A stretch of 64,000 nt of DNA from Ruminococcus sp. (GTDB lineage Bacteria; Bacillota_A; Clostridia; Oscillospirales; Ruminococcaceae). The stretch spans positions 1 through 64,000 of the forward strand of contig NZ_JAIKXF010000053.1 in assembly GCF_024684275.1 (NCBI RefSeq), given 5' to 3'. This document shows, piece by piece, positions 42,906-50,917 of the stretch (position 1 is the stretch's first letter; each line of letters starts with the position of its first letter). A program made the position numbers and the translations under genes. The notes beneath the pieces are model-generated. The model was not told the origin of the DNA and did not search any database. It saw only the letters and a list, made by a program, of their open reading frames with translations.

Positions 42906-42962
42906 ATTGTGCTGAACGAGAGGTTCCTCTCACTGTGTAATATGCGAATTTTCGTCATTCCT

Positions 42963-42992
42963 GTTGACTTGTCAGTCAACTTATGATATAAT
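42963..42992 (+). promoter_or_regulatory. Promoter with overlapping palindrome, CAP-dockerin gene
   Basis: TTGACT (42964-42969), a 17-nt spacer and an extended -10 TGATATAAT (TATAAT 42987-42992). A perfect inverted repeat GTTGACT-TGTC-AGTCAAC (42963-42980) covers the -35, a likely operator. The ~120-nt leader holds a GCCGCTG/CAGCGGC hairpin (43031-43055). Confidence 0.78.
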
Positions 42993-43112
42993 GACATTAA
43001 GCAGCAGATAAACACTGTGTATAATGTTTGCCGCTGCTGCCGCAGTTCAGCGGCTTGAAAAGATAAAAAGTGCATTGTTTTGGGGGAAATATGCAGAAAC
43101 GGAGTGGTTTTT

Positions 43113-43874
43113 ATGAAAAAGCTTTTTGCGTCTGTAATTTCAATAGCGCTGACTTTATCGGCTCTGCTGCCGATGACGAGTTTTGCTGCCCCTGATACTG
43201 CATTTGTGCTTGGCGACAACATAGTTGAAGCTTCTTCGGCAAATGCTGACGCTTATGCTGAGCAGGTAGTAAAGCTTGTGAACAACGAGAGATCAAAAAG
43301 AGGTCTCCAGCCTGTCAAGGCGCTTGTATCCATGAATAAGGCGGCTTCTGTCCGCGCAAAGGAAATAGTGAATAAGTTTGACCACACACGCCCCGACGGA
43401 AGACGCGGCTACACCGCTGTTGAGGACGCAGGGCTCAGCTGGAGCTGGGTAGGTGAGAATATCGCCGCAGGCTATCCTACTCCCGAAGATGTTATGAATG
43501 GCTGGATGAATTCTGAAGGCCACAGAAATAATATCCTTAATTCCAAATATAAGTATATCGGCGTGGGATACGTCAATGAGGGCGGTATTGCCAACTGGGT
43601 TCAGCTGTTTATGGATTCTCCTGTGGAATACAAGGATTTTCCGACTGTGAAGGTGCAGAGCAGCCTGTCAAAGGGCGATGTAAACGGCGATAAGGCTATT
43701 AATGCTATCGACGCTTCGGAAGTTCTTGCAGAGTATGCAAGTGTTTCCTCGGGAAGAGGCTCGCGTTTTTCCGCAGCTCAGAAAACTGCCGCTGATATGA
43801 ACACAAACGGAAGCGTAGACGCTGTTGATGCTTCAATGATATTGTCTATATATGCAGATAATGCCACTAAATAA
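43113..43874 (+). CDS. Secreted CAP-domain protein with dockerin
   Basis: A 253-residue exported protein with a signal peptide ending near SFAA (~26) and a CAP/SCP domain of the bacterial YkwD type (about 45-165). The domain has FDHTRPDGR, GENIAAG and EGHRNNILN motifs. A C-terminal type I dockerin (about 185-250) has the two loops GDVNGDKAINAIDAS and ADMNTNGSVDAVDAS. The start at 43113 follows a GGAG SD; eleven upstream in-frame codons have none. The dockerin is very like that of the transglutaminase protein at 12644 (INAVDAS signature). The biochemical role of bacterial CAP domains is largely unknown. Confidence 0.92.
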   Translation: MKKLFASVISIALTLSALLPMTSFAAPDTAFVLGDNIVEASSANADAYAEQVVKLVNNERSKRGLQPVKALVSMNKAASVRAKEIVNKFDHTRPDGRRGYTAVEDAGLSWSWVGENIAAGYPTPEDVMNGWMNSEGHRNNILNSKYKYIGVGYVNEGGIANWVQLFMDSPVEYKDFPTVKVQSSLSKGDVNGDKAINAIDASEVLAEYASVSSGRGSRFSAAQKTAADMNTNGSVDAVDASMILSIYADNATK

Positions 43875-43883
43875 AACGAAAAA

Positions 43884-43912
43884 GGCTGTACCTTGATCGG
43901 TACAGCCTTTTT
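43884..43912. terminator. Bidirectional terminator, CAP-dockerin gene and radical-domain gene
   Basis: A 9-bp stem GGCTGTACC/GGTACAGCC (43884-43892 with 43899-43907) flanked by A-run and T-run. The same stem sequence recurs at 54514-54536. Confidence 0.93.
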
Positions 43913-43919
43913 CTGTTTA

Positions 43920-44159
43920 TCAGAGACTTGAGTGAAATGTTCTTGAGATAACATCGTCCTGCTGCTCTTTAGTCAGCTTTACGAAGTTTACTGCATAGCC
44001 CGAAACTCTTACTGTGAGCTGTGGGTACTTCTCGGGGTGAGCCTGAGCGTCAAGGAGAGTTTCGCGTGTGAATACGTTTACGTTAAGGTGATGACCGCCT
44101 TTTTCAACGTATCCGTCAAGAAGCTCGATAAGGTTGTCAACTTGTTTCTGGTTATCCAT
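43920..44159 (-). CDS. Stand-alone glycyl-radical domain of pyruvate formate-lyase
   Basis: A 79-residue protein corresponding to the last ~75 residues of ordinary PflB. It contains [38 protein letters not shown] with the radical-bearing Gly, and the C-terminal [15 protein letters not shown]. It resembles the spare part GrcA (YfiD), but here the neighbouring PflB lacks this domain, so the peptide is probably an essential subunit and not a repair factor. SD AGGAGG lies 7 nt upstream. It is the last gene of the pflB operon. Confidence 0.9.
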   Translation of the reverse strand: MDNQKQVDNLIELLDGYVEKGGHHLNVNVFTRETLLDAQAHPEKYPQLTVRVSGYAVNFVKLTKEQQDDVISRTFHSSL

Positions 44160-44219
44160 AATGAACCTCCTATTATTAATTAATAATGCATAATTATTGT
44201 ACTGCCTGACGGCGATAGA

Positions 44220-44423
44220 TCATAATTCATCATCATCGGGATCGAGTTCTGTGGGCTGACAGCAGGCACCTTTAGTGCCGCATATATCCGTACTCTTCAC
44301 GGTATTGACTTTCAGCTCCGAGCCGTTACCGACTATATTTACATGACCACTTCCCTGCGACATGAGCTGATCTATAAGGTCTGCAAGCTCAGCAGGGGAG
44401 CTTTTGTTTTCGGGAACACCCAT
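44220..44423 (-). CDS. 67-residue Cys-containing peptide within the split pfl operon
   Basis: Begins MGVPENKSSPAELADLIDQL, 1 nt after the pflB stop and 7 nt after an AGAGGAG SD, so it is coupled to pflB. Its first half (ELADLIDQLMSQGSGHVNI) can be lined up with the N-terminal half of the downstream radical domain ([19 protein letters not shown]). The second half is different: a CGTKGACC cysteine cluster and an Asp/Glu-rich end. It has no radical Gly motif. It could be a diverged copy of the domain, a linker subunit or a redox-sensitive accessory. The function is unknown. Confidence 0.75.
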   Translation of the reverse strand: MGVPENKSSPAELADLIDQLMSQGSGHVNIVGNGSELKVNTVKSTDICGTKGACCQPTELDPDDDEL

Positions 44424-44424
44424 A

Positions 44425-46527
44425 TCATTCTCCTCTGAGCTTATCAAGATCAAGGTCTCCTGCGAATACCTCCATATCCTTGCCGAGAGCGTTAGGAACT
44501 ATGGAGAAGGTGTTGGAGATACCGTCCTGTGCGTGTCTGAAGGGGAGCTTAGCTACAGATGAGAGTGAAGCTACAGCGCCGTGAGTATCTCTGCCGTGCA
44601 TAGGGTTAGCTCCCGGAGCGAGAGGAACACCCTGCTTTCTGCCGTCGGGAGTATTACCTGTCTTCTTGCCGTATACAACATTAGATGTGATAGTGAGTAT
44701 AGACATTGTAGGTACACCGTCGCGGTAGGTGTGGTGCTTTCTTATGCAGTCCATAAAGCGGCGTACTACCTCAACTGCAAGCTGGTCAACTCTGTCGTCG
44801 TTGTTGCCGTACTTCGGGAAATCTCCCTCGATCTCATAGTCAACGACTACATTCTTTGCAACGCCTGTTACATTGCCTGCCTTGTCCTTTATTTCAATAT
44901 CCTTACGGATAGGCTTTACCTTAGCATACTTGATAGCTGAGAGAGAATCTGCCACAACGGAAAGACCTGCGATACCTGTTGCAAAATAACGCTTTACATC
45001 TCTGTCGTGGAGAGCCATTTGCAGTCTCTCGTAGCTGTATTTGTCGTGCATATAGTGGATAACGTTGAGGGTGTTTACATAAAGTCCTGCCAGCCACTCC
45101 ATCATATCCATGTACTTCTCCCAAACATCGTCGAAGTCGAGATACTCGCTGTCCACAGGTCTGTACTTAGGACCTACCTGTAAGCCGAGACGCTCGTCCA
45201 CACCGCCGTTTATAGCGTAGAGCAGGCACTTTGCCAGATTAGCTCTCGCGCCGAAGAACTGCATCTCCTTGCCTACACGCATTGATGATACACAGCAGGC
45301 GATAGCGTAGTCATCACCGTGGACAACTCTCATCATATCGTCGTTCTCGTACTGGATAGACGAGGTCTTGATAGACATCTTAGCGCAGTATTCCTTGAAC
45401 TTTCTCGGGAGCTTCGTTGACCAGAGTATAGTCATATTAGGCTCGGGAGCTGTTCCGAGGTTCTCCAGTGTGTGGAGATAGCGGAAGCTGTTCTTTGTTA
45501 CGAGGTGGTGACCGTCAACGTCAACGCCGCCGATAGATTCTGTTATCCATGTGGGGTCGCCTGAGAAGAGCTCGTTGTACTCGGGAGTACGTGCGAACTT
45601 TACTATACGGAGTTTCATGATGAAGTGGTCGATGAGTTCCTGAGCCTGTTCCTCTGTGAGGATACCGCGCTCCATGTCGCGCTGAATGAATATATCGAGA
45701 AATGTGGAAGTTCTTCCCAGTGACATAGCCGCACCGTTCTGCTCCTTTACAGCAGCAAGATAGCCGAAGTAGAGCCACTGAACGGCTTCCTTTGCGTTAG
45801 CCGCAGGCTTTGAGATGTCAAAGCCGTATATCTCGCCAAGCTTTTTGAGGTCCTGAAGTGCGCGGACCTGCTCTGCAAGTTCCTCGCGGAGACGGATATT
45901 CTTTGAGGTCATTCTCACCAGTGAAGTATCTATCTGGTGCTTCTTGTCCTCGATAAGGAGGTCAACGCCGTAGAGTGCTACACGACGGTAGTCGCCAATG
46001 ATACGGCCTCTGCCGTAAGCGTCGGGGAGACCTGTGAGTATAGCCGAGTGACGTGCAAGTCTCATCTCGGGAGTATAAGCGTCGAAAACGCCCTGATTGT
46101 GAGTTTTTCTGTACTTTGTGAATATCTCAACTACCTCGGGATCAACTTCATAGCCGTACTCCTTGCAAGCCTGCTGAGCCATACGGATACCGCCGAAAGG
46201 CTGTAATGCACGCTTGAATGGCTTGTCCGTCTGGAGGCCTACGATCTGCTCTAAGTCCTTGTCAAGATAGCCTGCACCGTGTGAAGTTATAGTTGATATG
46301 ATCTTGGTGTCCATGTCGAGAACGCCGCCTGCTTCGCGCTCCTGCCGGGAGAGGTACATTACCTTGTCCCACAGCTTTTTTGTTGCTTCCGTAGGGGGGG
46401 CGAGGAAGCTTTCGTCGCCCTCATAAGGAGTGTAATTCTTCTTGATAAAATCTCTGACGTTTACAGAAGTATGACTCCATCTGCCCTCTGTAAAGCCGTC
46501 CCATTCCTTTTGCCATGTATTGATCAT
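44425..46527 (-). CDS. pflB: Pyruvate formate-lyase core subunit lacking the glycyl-radical domain
   Basis: A 700-residue protein that matches PflB from its N-terminus ([15 protein letters not shown]) through the catalytic Cys-Cys (IACCVSSM, ~400) and GARANLAK to [14 protein letters not shown], then stops. Full-length PflB is about 760 residues; the missing part is exactly the glycyl-radical C-terminus, encoded separately at 43920-44159. The enzyme converts pyruvate and CoA to acetyl-CoA and formate anaerobically. SD AAAGGAG and a consensus promoter precede it. No activase (pflA) is seen in the window. Confidence 0.93.
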   Translation of the reverse strand: MINTWQKEWDGFTEGRWSHTSVNVRDFIKKNYTPYEGDESFLAPPTEATKKLWDKVMYLSRQEREAGGVLDMDTKIISTITSHGAGYLDKDLEQIVGLQTDKPFKRALQPFGGIRMAQQACKEYGYEVDPEVVEIFTKYRKTHNQGVFDAYTPEMRLARHSAILTGLPDAYGRGRIIGDYRRVALYGVDLLIEDKKHQIDTSLVRMTSKNIRLREELAEQVRALQDLKKLGEIYGFDISKPAANAKEAVQWLYFGYLAAVKEQNGAAMSLGRTSTFLDIFIQRDMERGILTEEQAQELIDHFIMKLRIVKFARTPEYNELFSGDPTWITESIGGVDVDGHHLVTKNSFRYLHTLENLGTAPEPNMTILWSTKLPRKFKEYCAKMSIKTSSIQYENDDMMRVVHGDDYAIACCVSSMRVGKEMQFFGARANLAKCLLYAINGGVDERLGLQVGPKYRPVDSEYLDFDDVWEKYMDMMEWLAGLYVNTLNVIHYMHDKYSYERLQMALHDRDVKRYFATGIAGLSVVADSLSAIKYAKVKPIRKDIEIKDKAGNVTGVAKNVVVDYEIEGDFPKYGNNDDRVDQLAVEVVRRFMDCIRKHHTYRDGVPTMSILTITSNVVYGKKTGNTPDGRKQGVPLAPGANPMHGRDTHGAVASLSSVAKLPFRHAQDGISNTFSIVPNALGKDMEVFAGDLDLDKLRGE

Positions 46528-46559
46528 AACACATTACTCCTTTACAATGATCTAAGATA

Positions 46560-46588
46560 ATATTACCACATTGTTTAATTATTGTCAA
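46560..46588 (-). promoter_or_regulatory. Promoter of the pfl operon
   Basis: Minus strand: TTGACA (46588-46583), a 17-nt spacer, TAATAT (46565-46560), 33 nt before the start. Confidence 0.85.
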
Positions 46589-46844
46589 TCTGCCTATTAA
46601 CGTCAGGTAACGGGAAAATGCCGTTTTTCGTTTTATCAGATTACAAATTATCAGCCGTCCCCTGAGGCGGCGTATTATTTTTTGCGGAGAATTGGAACAT
46701 TCGGCTCATGCCGAAATGATGAGTATCAAAAATGTGTGAACTTGTTTGGCTTATTTGTGCATTAGATAGAACTTAGAACTAAGAGCTAAGAACTAAGAGC
46801 TAAGTAGGGGACGGCGTCCTCGACGTCCCACAAGTAATTAGCAA
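46589..46844. repeat. Composite intergenic repeat (copy 3) and AT-rich gap
   Basis: Upstream of the pfl promoter there is a small inverted repeat ATTTCGGCATGAGCCGAA (~46705-46727). Then come five 7-nt units (46769-46803), GTAGGGGACG with a GGCGTCC/CGACGTCC palindrome and AATTAGCAATTAG. I see no gene between the pfl promoter and 46845. Confidence 0.65.
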
Positions 46845-47153
46845 TTAGAAAGCGGTTTCACCGCTGATGATTGTTTCCTTAACGACTCTTGCTCCCGTGT
46901 CGAATACCCACACTCTGTTTTTTACGGTTCTGCCGTCATCAAGGGTGAATTTGTCAAAGGTCTCGCCGCGGCAGTCAGGACTTTCGTGTATAAGCCTTGA
47001 CGCAGACGGAATTGGCTCGGAGATATACCACTTGCCGAGCATATGATAAATACAGCTTATCTTTCCGCTGTTGTAAAGCGTTTCTATCTCTGTTATCGTT
47101 TTGCCGAAGAGCTTTTTAAGTTCTTCTTCGGTGATATTTTTGTATCCTTCCAT
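46845..47153 (-). CDS. Hypothetical protein, 102 aa
   Basis: A soluble protein starting MEGYKNITEEELKKLFG, with a predicted helical N-terminus and a beta-rich remainder. It contains two cysteines and no recognised motif. An AAAGGA SD lies 7 nt upstream. It is bounded on both sides by copies of the composite repeat (46769-46838 and 47172-47215). Its last codons run directly into repeat sequence. Possibly a lineage-specific gene. Confidence 0.6.
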   Translation of the reverse strand: MEGYKNITEEELKKLFGKTITEIETLYNSGKISCIYHMLGKWYISEPIPSASRLIHESPDCRGETFDKFTLDDGRTVKNRVWVFDTGARVVKETIISGETAF

Positions 47154-47171
47154 GTTGTTTCCTTTTTTACG

Positions 47172-47216
47172 GCGGATAATATCCGCCCCTACAAACTAAT
47201 CACTACTTACTACTTT
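47172..47216. repeat. Composite repeat fragment (copy 4)
   Basis: GCGGATAATATCCGC palindrome, CCCCTACAAAC and short repeated words (ctacttactactttctact). The end of the AI-2E-type gene (VSRK, stop) is read from this repeat. Confidence 0.6.
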
Positions 47217-48415
47217 CTACTCACTTTTTTAGGCTTCTGCGGTTTCTTTGGCTTGGGCAGCTTAACCTGCTTCTTGTCATCGGGAGAAGCTATCCCCAGC
47301 TCGGATTCCTTAGCTTCAAGGACATGGAAGCTTAGCTTATACAGCGTAGCCGCCAGCGGTACGCCCAGTATCATACCGAAGATACCGAAAAGTCCGCCGC
47401 CGAGAGTAACAGCCGCAAGAGTCCATATACTCGGCAGTCCAACAGAGCCGCCCACTACCTTTGGGTAGATGATATTTCCCTCTATCTGCTGTAGTATGAT
47501 AAGGAATATGAGGAATATCAGCGCCTGCATCGGGCTTTCCGTCAGGATAATGAATGCGCTTATGCCTGCACCGATGAATGCACCCACGATAGGGATAAAT
47601 GCGGTTACGCCCACAAGAGTTCCCGACATTGCGGCGAAGGGGAGCTTCAATATCTTCATGCCGATGAAGCACAGCGAGCCGAGGATTATAGCTTCCACGA
47701 ACTGTCCAACAAAGAAGCTCTGGAAGGTCTCGTTGGCTGTATGGAAGATATGAGAGCTTTTTTTGTTGAATTCATCGCTGAAATACGCCTTTCTGATACG
47801 GTTGCCGTCGCGGAAGAGCTTATCCTTGCGGAGGAGAAGGTAGACTGCGAATATCAGTCCCAGCACGATGTTCGTAACAGCAGAGGTAAGCCCTCCTATT
47901 ATGCCCAGTGCGGAGCTGAGTATGCCTGCGAGCCCCGATGTCAGGAGCTTTGAACCCTTTTCAGCAATATTTGCCCAATCGAATTCGACGGTGCTTATCT
48001 GTTCCTGTATCTCTGGGTATTCATTGAGCTTGCCCATTACGAAATCCTTAGCAGATGTAAAGGCAGGCGGTATCTCGGCGTAGAGAACTCCGAAAGCAGA
48101 GGCTATTTCGGGAACGATTATATACATGACAAGGATCACCATCGCAATGGCAATGGCAAATGAACACAGCAGACAAACAGGTCTCCGCGTTACTGTAACA
48201 GCCTTAGATGTGCTTTTCGGGAAGTAGTGCTTTTCAAAGTAATTCATGATGATGTTGAAGATATAGGCTATCATAAAGCCCATAACAAGTGGCTTTAAAG
48301 CGCCAAGCACTAAAGATATCAGGTTTGCAAGTACATGGAAATTCTGGGTTATTACGCAGACGGCGACAGCCAGAACTGCGATAAAGATATATTTTTTTAT
48401 GTCGTTTTTATTCAT
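47210..48415 (-). CDS. AI-2E/PerM-family transporter
   Basis: A 401-residue protein with about eight transmembrane helices in the 2+6 layout of the AI-2E transporter family. It has an amphipathic region after helix 3 and the conserved FVGQFVEAIILGSLCFIG and ILQQIEGNIIYPKVVGGSVGLPS regions. The C-terminal tail is Lys/Pro-rich (KPKKPQKPKK). Members export diverse small molecules or act as antiporters, so the substrate is open. The start at 48415 (MNKNDIKKYIF) is chosen because it begins the first helix cleanly. The only SD (GGAGGG) is 21 nt upstream with a GCCG/CGGC hairpin between. The ATG at 48448 has no SD. Confidence 0.87.
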   Translation of the reverse strand: MNKNDIKKYIFIAVLAVAVCVITQNFHVLANLISLVLGALKPLVMGFMIAYIFNIIMNYFEKHYFPKSTSKAVTVTRRPVCLLCSFAIAIAMVILVMYIIVPEIASAFGVLYAEIPPAFTSAKDFVMGKLNEYPEIQEQISTVEFDWANIAEKGSKLLTSGLAGILSSALGIIGGLTSAVTNIVLGLIFAVYLLLRKDKLFRDGNRIRKAYFSDEFNKKSSHIFHTANETFQSFFVGQFVEAIILGSLCFIGMKILKLPFAAMSGTLVGVTAFIPIVGAFIGAGISAFIILTESPMQALIFLIFLIILQQIEGNIIYPKVVGGSVGLPSIWTLAAVTLGGGLFGIFGMILGVPLAATLYKLSFHVLEAKESELGIASPDDKKQVKLPKPKKPQKPKKVSRK

Positions 48416-48559
48416 AGTAAGCCGAAAAACGGCAAGCCCTCCAATCATATATCATGTCTTTATTAATTTGCGCTCACCGAACTGTGTTCGGGGCAGTAAC
48501 CGCCTGAAGGCAGTTACTGAGTTTACATTTATTATACATTATATATGTGTTGATGTCAC
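48416..48559 (-). promoter_or_regulatory. Promoter and structured leader of the AI-2E-family gene
   Basis: Minus strand: GTGACA (48559-48554), a 17-nt spacer, TATAAT (48536-48531). The leader contains a stem of about 11 bp, CAGTAACTGCC/GGCGGTTACTG (48494-48519), a perfect CCGAAC/GTTCGG hairpin (48477-48491), and GGAGGG followed by a GCCG-TTTTT-CGGC hairpin before the chosen AUG. Confidence 0.6.
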
Positions 48560-48630
48560 GATATTAAATGTTAAATTTGTGTGAACAATTGTGAGAACGA
48601 GGATAAAATACATACCTGCCCTATATATAC

Positions 48631-48659
48631 TTGACCTGTCTGTACTTTTATGCTATAAT
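48631..48659 (+). promoter_or_regulatory. Promoter of the VWA-PP2C operon
   Basis: TTGACC (48631-48636), a 17-nt spacer, TATAAT (48654-48659), diverging from the AI-2E promoter. Confidence 0.82.
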
Positions 48660-48709
48660 ACATTTAGTTTATTATGTACTTAATAAAGAATAGGACGGAG
48701 GTAAATATC

Positions 48710-49447
48710 ATGCCAGGTTTAGATGATTACGCTCCTGCTGTCAGAAAGGTCATGACACTTTTCTATGTCATTGATACTTCGGGAAGTATGCAGGGCAGTA
48801 AAATAGGACAAGTAGAATCAGCTCTTGAAGAGGTTATGCAGACATTACAGGAAATAAGCGATGAAAGTGATGATGCAGAGATCAAAATTGCCGTTCTGGA
48901 GTTTTCTACAGGTGCTTCATGGGTAACTCCCGAGCCTGTTTCTCCCGAGGGATACCGCTTCAAGACCTTTGAAGCCTGCGGTGTCACCGATTTTGGAGCT
49001 GCCTGCAAGGAGCTTGACAAAAAGCTCTCACGAAATGAGTTCTTACAGACTGCCGCCGGCGCATATCCGCCTGTAATACTCCTTTTCAGTGACGGCGGTC
49101 CTACAGATAACTGGGAGAGCGGACTTGACGCTCTTAAAAAGAATAACTGGTACAAGCGCTCTATCAAGATAGCGTTCGCTATCGGCGATGATGCAGATAA
49201 GGACGTTCTTGCACGTTTTTCGGGAAGCTCGGAAACGGTTCTCGATGTAAAGAATAAGGATCAGCTCCGCCTTATGATAGAAAAGGCAAGCGTTATCACC
49301 AGCGTATTTGCAAGCCATTCAAGTACTGTTGACAGCGACACTGATCCTGTTGAAATATCAAAGAAGCTTGCTGAGGACGTTCAGACTCAGACATCAGAGG
49401 CTCTCAGCGACGCCAATACCGCCGATTGGGACGAAGCAGACTGGTAA
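48710..49447 (+). CDS. TerY-like von Willebrand factor A protein
   Basis: A 245-residue cytoplasmic VWA domain with a complete MIDAS metal site: DTSGSMQGS (~22), the Thr in GVTDFGAAC (~90) and the Asp in LFSDGGPTDNW (~125). A C-terminal acidic tail is rich in Asp, Ser and Thr. It resembles TerY of the tellurite/stress modules, where a VWA protein, a PP2C phosphatase and a protein kinase act together. The phosphatase is the next gene; no kinase is adjacent. The start at 48710 follows GGAGGT; twelve upstream in-frame codons are leader. Confidence 0.87.
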   Translation: MPGLDDYAPAVRKVMTLFYVIDTSGSMQGSKIGQVESALEEVMQTLQEISDESDDAEIKIAVLEFSTGASWVTPEPVSPEGYRFKTFEACGVTDFGAACKELDKKLSRNEFLQTAAGAYPPVILLFSDGGPTDNWESGLDALKKNNWYKRSIKIAFAIGDDADKDVLARFSGSSETVLDVKNKDQLRLMIEKASVITSVFASHSSTVDSDTDPVEISKKLAEDVQTQTSEALSDANTADWDEADW

Positions 49448-49456
49448 GGTGAGGCT

Positions 49457-50470
49457 ATGGAAAAAATAATTTCCTTTGCTCAGACGATCGTCGGCGCCTC
49501 ACATCTCAGCAAAGACATAGTATGTCAGGACAGCTCTCTTTCCGAAGACCATGAGAGCTACTCATTTGCGGCGGCGGCTGACGGTCACGGCAGTCCATGC
49601 TATCTCCGCACGGAGAGAGGCTCAAGATTTGCTGTTGAGTGCGCGGCAGAGTGCGTTGCAGAGTTCCTTGACAGTGTCGGAAATGCCGCCGAGGTACTTG
49701 CCGATGAGAGACAGCGAGAGGAGCTTTTCAATCAGCTCTGGCGCAGTATCATCGCGCGCTGGCATGACAAGACAGAGCAGGACTTTAAAAACGAGCCCTT
49801 TACCGAGGAGGAGTACAGCCGTATCCCGGAGAAGTTTGCTTCATATATAAAGCGCTATGAGAGCGGTGAGTATATCGGCGCTTATGGAACGACGCTTCTG
49901 TTTGCGGTAGTCACCGAGGACTATGCCTTTGGTGCTCAGATAGGTGACGGAAAATGCGTAGTCATCGACGGCGACAGCAATGTATGTGCGCCTATACCCG
50001 ATGATCCGCGGTGCTATGAGAACGTTACCACGTCCATGTGTCAGGACGACGCAGCACTTTCGGCAAGATTTTTCTATCTTCCAAAGGGACTTATGCCTGC
50101 GGCTGTGTTTCTTTGCACTGACGGTGTTGAGAACTCATACTGGAATGAGGAGCAGCTTTTCGGCTTCTTCCGCGGTCTTGCCCTTACTATAGTTGAAAAC
50201 GGCTTAGAGGACGGAGTGACACAGCTGGCGGAATTTCTGCCTGCTATGACGAAAAAGGGCAGCGGCGACGATGTTACCTGCTCGGGTATCATCAATATGC
50301 CGAAGCTGGGCGCCTGCTCGGACGGAATACGCGAGGACCTTGAGGCTGCTGCCGCAGCGGCAATGGCTGAGGAGGCAGTACCCGAGAATATCGAATATGC
50401 TGACGAGGAATCCCAGCAGGTCATTTCAGACGTAGAAAATGAAGAATTAAAAATAGAGAATGAAGAATGA
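49457..50470 (+). CDS. PP2C-family protein phosphatase, TerY partner
   Basis: A 337-residue PP2C-like phosphatase with QDSSLSEDHESYSFAAAADGHGS (metal motif, ~25-47), GAYGTTLLFAVV, GAQIGDGKCVVI, FLCTDGVENSYW and GSGDDVTCSGI. It is 9 nt after the VWA gene and clearly co-transcribed. It differs from PrpC at 6601, so the window holds two PP2C systems. The last residues (NEELKIENEE) are encoded by an interspersed repeat, suggesting the original stop was lost by repeat insertion. Confidence 0.88.
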   Translation: MEKIISFAQTIVGASHLSKDIVCQDSSLSEDHESYSFAAAADGHGSPCYLRTERGSRFAVECAAECVAEFLDSVGNAAEVLADERQREELFNQLWRSIIARWHDKTEQDFKNEPFTEEEYSRIPEKFASYIKRYESGEYIGAYGTTLLFAVVTEDYAFGAQIGDGKCVVIDGDSNVCAPIPDDPRCYENVTTSMCQDDAALSARFFYLPKGLMPAAVFLCTDGVENSYWNEEQLFGFFRGLALTIVENGLEDGVTQLAEFLPAMTKKGSGDDVTCSGIINMPKLGACSDGIREDLEAAAAAAMAEEAVPENIEYADEESQQVISDVENEELKIENEE

Positions 50471-50497
50471 AACGTAGGGGCGAACATGGTTCGCCTC
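50440..50497. repeat. Composite repeat fragment (copy 5)
   Basis: Repeated words GAAGAATTAAAAATAGAGAATGAAGAATGA overlap the 3' end of the phosphatase gene, followed by GTAGGGGCG and the palindrome GGCGAACATGGTTCGCC (~50478-50494). Confidence 0.65.
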
Positions 50498-50555
50498 TTT
50501 TTCATGCTGTTTTATGTCGAAAAGTGTCGAATAATAATTTTTTTGAAAAAAGCTC

Positions 50556-50612
50556 TTGACAAATCAGAACAGATGTTCTATAATATGATTACAAGGAATG
50601 GAACGTTAGTTC
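50556..50612 (+). promoter_or_regulatory. Promoter with two LexA-type boxes
   Basis: Consensus TTGACA (50556-50561), a 17-nt spacer, TATAAT (50579-50584). The spacer is filled by AGAAC-AGAT-GTTCT; its core GAAC-N4-GTTC is at 50567-50578. A second box GAAC-GTTA-GTTC lies at 50601-50612, 34 bp away, just after the start of transcription. GAAC-N4-GTTC is the Gram-positive LexA (SOS) operator. Confidence 0.75.
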
Positions 50613-50683
50613 TCAAAGCTATCTTATCAAGGGTGCAGCGACAAGCTACTCGTGCTTCTTTTTTATTAATAAGGGGGCAAATC

Positions 50684-50917
50684 ATGACACAACTCATCAA
50701 AAACTACACCAACAGCCGTGATATGGTAAAACAGCGCATAACCGAGCTTTCCACACTCAGGAGGGCTCTGCTTAAAAGGGGGGATATCCGCAGAGTCTCA
50801 GAGCTGGACCTTGACCGCCGCATTCAGCTGCTCTATGAGGAGCACGGCGAAATGCAGGCGATAATTTCTCATCTCACTTCGTACAACAGGAGGCGTGAGA
50901 GCGTTGAGAAATATTGA
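50684..50917 (+). CDS. Small helical protein, first gene of the LexA-box operon
   Basis: 77 residues, basic and wholly helical by appearance (MTQLIKNYTNSRDMV..., several Leu/Arg heptads). The ATG at 50684 follows AAGGGGG; the frame is open upstream but overlaps the promoter, so the longer form is excluded. It overlaps the next gene by 14 nt. No family is recognised. Its pairing with a sigma region 4-like protein suggests a partner in transcription control or an anti-sigma role, which is speculation. Confidence 0.7.
   Translation: MTQLIKNYTNSRDMVKQRITELSTLRRALLKRGDIRRVSELDLDRRIQLLYEEHGEMQAIISHLTSYNRRRESVEKY

Noticed and set aside
44159..44425. A frameshift or sequencing error splitting pflB
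   Set aside because: The gap holds its own 67-codon ORF with SD, the radical-domain ORF has an independent AGGAGG SD, and the last residues of PflB diverge from the family before the stop. A single indel cannot restore one frame.
44581..44940. Plus-strand ORFs opposite pflB
   Set aside because: They mirror the conserved coding strand and have no SD or family signature.
48477..48491. LexA box in the AI-2E leader (GAAC-TGT-GTTC)
   Set aside because: The spacer is 3 nt rather than 4 and it lies inside a hairpin of the leader, so it is better read as RNA structure.
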